This document shows, one piece after another, positions 7,098-8,912 of a stretch of 8,912 nt of DNA. Below the pieces are notes generated by a model, which worked only from the letters and a program-made list of their open reading frames with translations, did not search any database and had not been told where the DNA came from. A program made the translations under genes and the position numbers. Origin of the DNA: DAOTXL01 sp034434895 (GTDB lineage Bacteria; Chloroflexota; Anaerolineae; JAAYZQ01); contig DAOTYI010000072.1 in the NCBI GenBank assembly GCA_034434895.1, positions 1-8,912 of the forward strand, read 5' to 3'. How positions within the stretch are numbered: position 1 is the stretch's first letter; each line of letters begins with the position of its first letter.

Positions 7098-8912
7098 ATG
7101 GAAGAGAAACCCAACCGAGTGGTGCGGGGGCTCAACGCCCTGCTGGAAGGCAAAAGGGGAGGGGTGGTGCTAAACCTGCTGATCCTTCTGTTGCTGGTGG
7201 CTGCTCTGCTTCTGCCCCCGGTCTCGGCCCAGGAGCGCATCCTGGAAGCGGGCTATCAGCCGATAGAGCACGAGGAGGGAGGCTCGGCGCTGGACCCGGA
7301 TGGGATGCAGGTCACCCTGTTGCCGCAGGGCCTGGAAAAGGATGTGAAACTCAGGTTGGAGTCGGTGCCTAACCCTTTGTTTATGAGCGGCAAAGCAGGC
7401 AAGGAACTGAAGGAAGCCGCTGCCGCCATCCCGACCTACCTGCAGATCAAAAGCCCCATCTACCGCATCGGCCTCAAAGGCCCAATGCCGACCGACGTGA
7501 TCCTGACCGTGCCGATCCCCAACGCGGCGGAACCGTATGAGACCCTGTCGCTGTACAACTGGACCGGCGACAGATGGGAGTTTGTGCCCGGCCATCTGGT
7601 GGTAGAAGATGATCTGATCGAGTCGCACCTGAACTATGTGCCGGGGACGCTGGCCGTAGCTCAGTGCGGCAGGCAAACGCCGCAGGTCAGCGCCGAACTG
7701 CCCGACTATGTATCGCTCCCCGAGCCGGGCGAGCAGGCCCTGGCGGAATTGAACCCACTGGGCTATTACCTGGGTCCCGAAAACGATGTGGTGGGCAGCC
7801 TGCCGCAGTTGTCCGGCACTGGCGGCCAGGTGTCGTACCGCATCCTGCCCACCCTGCGCAACTGGACCGATGATGGGGTGGTGCGCAGCGACCTGGTGGA
7901 CAATATGCTGGTCCTGCCCGAATCGCGGGAGGCCCACGTCCAGGCGATTGTGGAACTGGTGATGCGGGAGATGTACAGCGGCATTGACCTGGACTACCGG
8001 GGCATCAACCCTGACCTGCGCGATAGCTACACCGCCTTTGTCCAACGCCTGGCCGAGGAGCTCCACGCCAACGGCAAGCGGTTGACGGTCCATGTCGAGG
8101 CGCCGGTGCAGATTGCCGAAGACCGGTGGGAGACAGGGGCTTACGATTGGGCCGCCCTGGGCCGCGCCGCCGATGGCTTCAAGTTCCCGGCCATCCAGGA
8201 CCCGGCAGCCTACGCTCCTGGTGGTCAGATGGAGGCTTTGCTATGGTGGGCCGTAGGTGAGGTGGAACGTTCTAAACTCCAACCGGTATTCACCGCCCGC
8301 AGCGTCGAAAACGCCGGCGGTGTGCTGGTGGAACGCACCTACCGCGACGCCCTGGCCGAACTGAGCAAACTGGTGGTCCAGCAGGGCGGCGACCTCCTCG
8401 TCCCCGGCGAGCAGGTGACGGTCAATCTGGATACGACCGGCGTCGAGTTCGACGAGAGCCTGGGACGCTACCGCTTCACCTATGTGGACAAGGCCAGCGG
8501 CCAGGAACGCACCGTCTGGCTGGAGGATGCCAGCAGCCTGAGCCGGAAACTGGCTCTGGTTGACCGCTTTGGCCTGGGCGGGGTGGCGATGCGCGCCCTG
8601 TGGGACGAAGGGAATGACCCCCGCATCTGGAACCTGGTGCGCGACTATCAGGCCGCATCCCAGGCAGCCGTGGGCCAGGTGAACAGCACCTTCTCGGTGG
8701 TGTGGAGCGTGGCCGACGCTAACAGCGGACCGATTGCCGAGACCACCACCGGTCTGGACCAGCGCAGCTACACCTTCCAGGCCGACAAACCGGGCGAATA
8801 TGAGCTCAGTGCGGTGATCGTGGCCAACGACCAGACGGTGGCCGGGGCCAACCGCCTGGCCTTCACCGTGGCCGAACCGACGCCCACTCCCACTCCCACT
8901 CCCCTGTCTCTT
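7098..8912 (+). CDS. Exported GH18-like (YaaH/SleL-type) protein with altered active site, 3' end missing
   Basis: 605 codons are visible, open at the right edge. A basic N-terminus and hydrophobic stretch (about 23-42) ending PPVSAQE form a signal peptide or anchor, with likely cleavage after Ala44. Residues about 65-190 are a beta-rich region of unknown role containing LYNWTGDRWEFVPG. Residues about 200-525 resemble GH18 glycosidases of the YaaH/SleL group: GIDLDY (295-300), then SYTAFVQRLAEELHANGKRL, YDWAALGRAADG and GLGGVAMRALWDEGNDPRIW. GH18 catalysis uses the last Glu of DxxDxDxE. Here the motif reads SGIDLDYR, with Ser294 and Arg301 replacing the first Asp and the catalytic Glu, so chitinase-like hydrolysis is doubtful. 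A role in binding peptidoglycan or another N-acetyl glycan is an inference. An Ig-like segment (about 527-593) and a PTPTPTP linker follow, so another domain lies outside the window. ATG 7098 has GGAGG seven bases upstream. Confidence 0.85.
   Translation, partial: MEEKPNRVVRGLNALLEGKRGGVVLNLLILLLLVAALLLPPVSAQERILEAGYQPIEHEEGGSALDPDGMQVTLLPQGLEKDVKLRLESVPNPLFMSGKAGKELKEAAAAIPTYLQIKSPIYRIGLKGPMPTDVILTVPIPNAAEPYETLSLYNWTGDRWEFVPGHLVVEDDLIESHLNYVPGTLAVAQCGRQTPQVSAELPDYVSLPEPGEQALAELNPLGYYLGPENDVVGSLPQLSGTGGQVSYRILPTLRNWTDDGVVRSDLVDNMLVLPESREAHVQAIVELVMREMYSGIDLDYRGINPDLRDSYTAFVQRLAEELHANGKRLTVHVEAPVQIAEDRWETGAYDWAALGRAADGFKFPAIQDPAAYAPGGQMEALLWWAVGEVERSKLQPVFTARSVENAGGVLVERTYRDALAELSKLVVQQGGDLLVPGEQVTVNLDTTGVEFDESLGRYRFTYVDKASGQERTVWLEDASSLSRKLALVDRFGLGGVAMRALWDEGNDPRIWNLVRDYQAASQAAVGQVNSTFSVVWSVADANSGPIAETTTGLDQRSYTFQADKPGEYELSAVIVANDQTVAGANRLAFTVAEPTPTPTPTPLSL

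Noticed and set aside
7170..8093. 307-codon minus-strand open frame across the GH18-like gene
   Set aside because: A shadow of a gene with signal peptide, promoter and ribosome site on the plus strand; rich in Gln/His with no domain.

Overview
The window reads as a GC-rich bacterial chromosome segment, most likely Chloroflexota (Anaerolineae or a relative). This is inferred from style rather than from a marker gene: a membrane-anchored Hanks-type kinase with a Pro/Thr-rich extracellular tail, an exported YaaH-like GH18 protein ending in a PTPTPTP linker, a DUF4870 membrane protein, Shine-Dalgarno starts, sigma-70-type promoters and scattered palindromic intergenic repeats. Two genes run off the ends: the kinase at the left (C-terminus missing) and the GH18-like protein at the right (C-terminus missing).

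Layout. 1-1170 (-): Ser/Thr kinase. 1171-1347: divergent control region with a promoter facing each way. 1348-1513 (+): two tRNA-Ala genes, anticodons CGC and GGC. 1529-1568: a long hairpin. 1583-2200 (+): compact alpha/beta hydrolase. 2197-2224: a perfect 12-bp palindrome that includes the hydrolase stop codon. 2242-5040 (+): leuS, leucyl-tRNA synthetase. 5041-5339: a gene-free stretch full of inverted and direct repeats. 5340-5909 (+): DUF4870-type membrane protein. 5945-5975: a shared bidirectional terminator. 5977-6744 (-): metallo-beta-lactamase-fold hydrolase with a TTG start. 6745-7097: a divergent promoter region. 7098-8912 (+): exported GH18-like protein.

How the parts fit. The tRNA-Ala promoter is the only clear promoter upstream of the hydrolase and leuS. 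The hairpin after the second tRNA ends 14 bases before the hydrolase start. The tRNAs, hydrolase and leuS may therefore form one read-through unit with a partial terminator inside, which would link tRNA and synthetase supply. The other genes look like separate single-gene units: DUF4870 and the MBL gene converge on one terminator, and the MBL and GH18-like genes diverge from facing promoters.

I did not find a defence system, CRISPR array, integrase or insertion sequence. The most unusual items are a leucyl-tRNA synthetase with about 110 extra residues in its editing-domain region and no leucine-specific domain, a GH18-like protein whose catalytic Glu position is Arg, and the dense inverted-repeat cluster after leuS.
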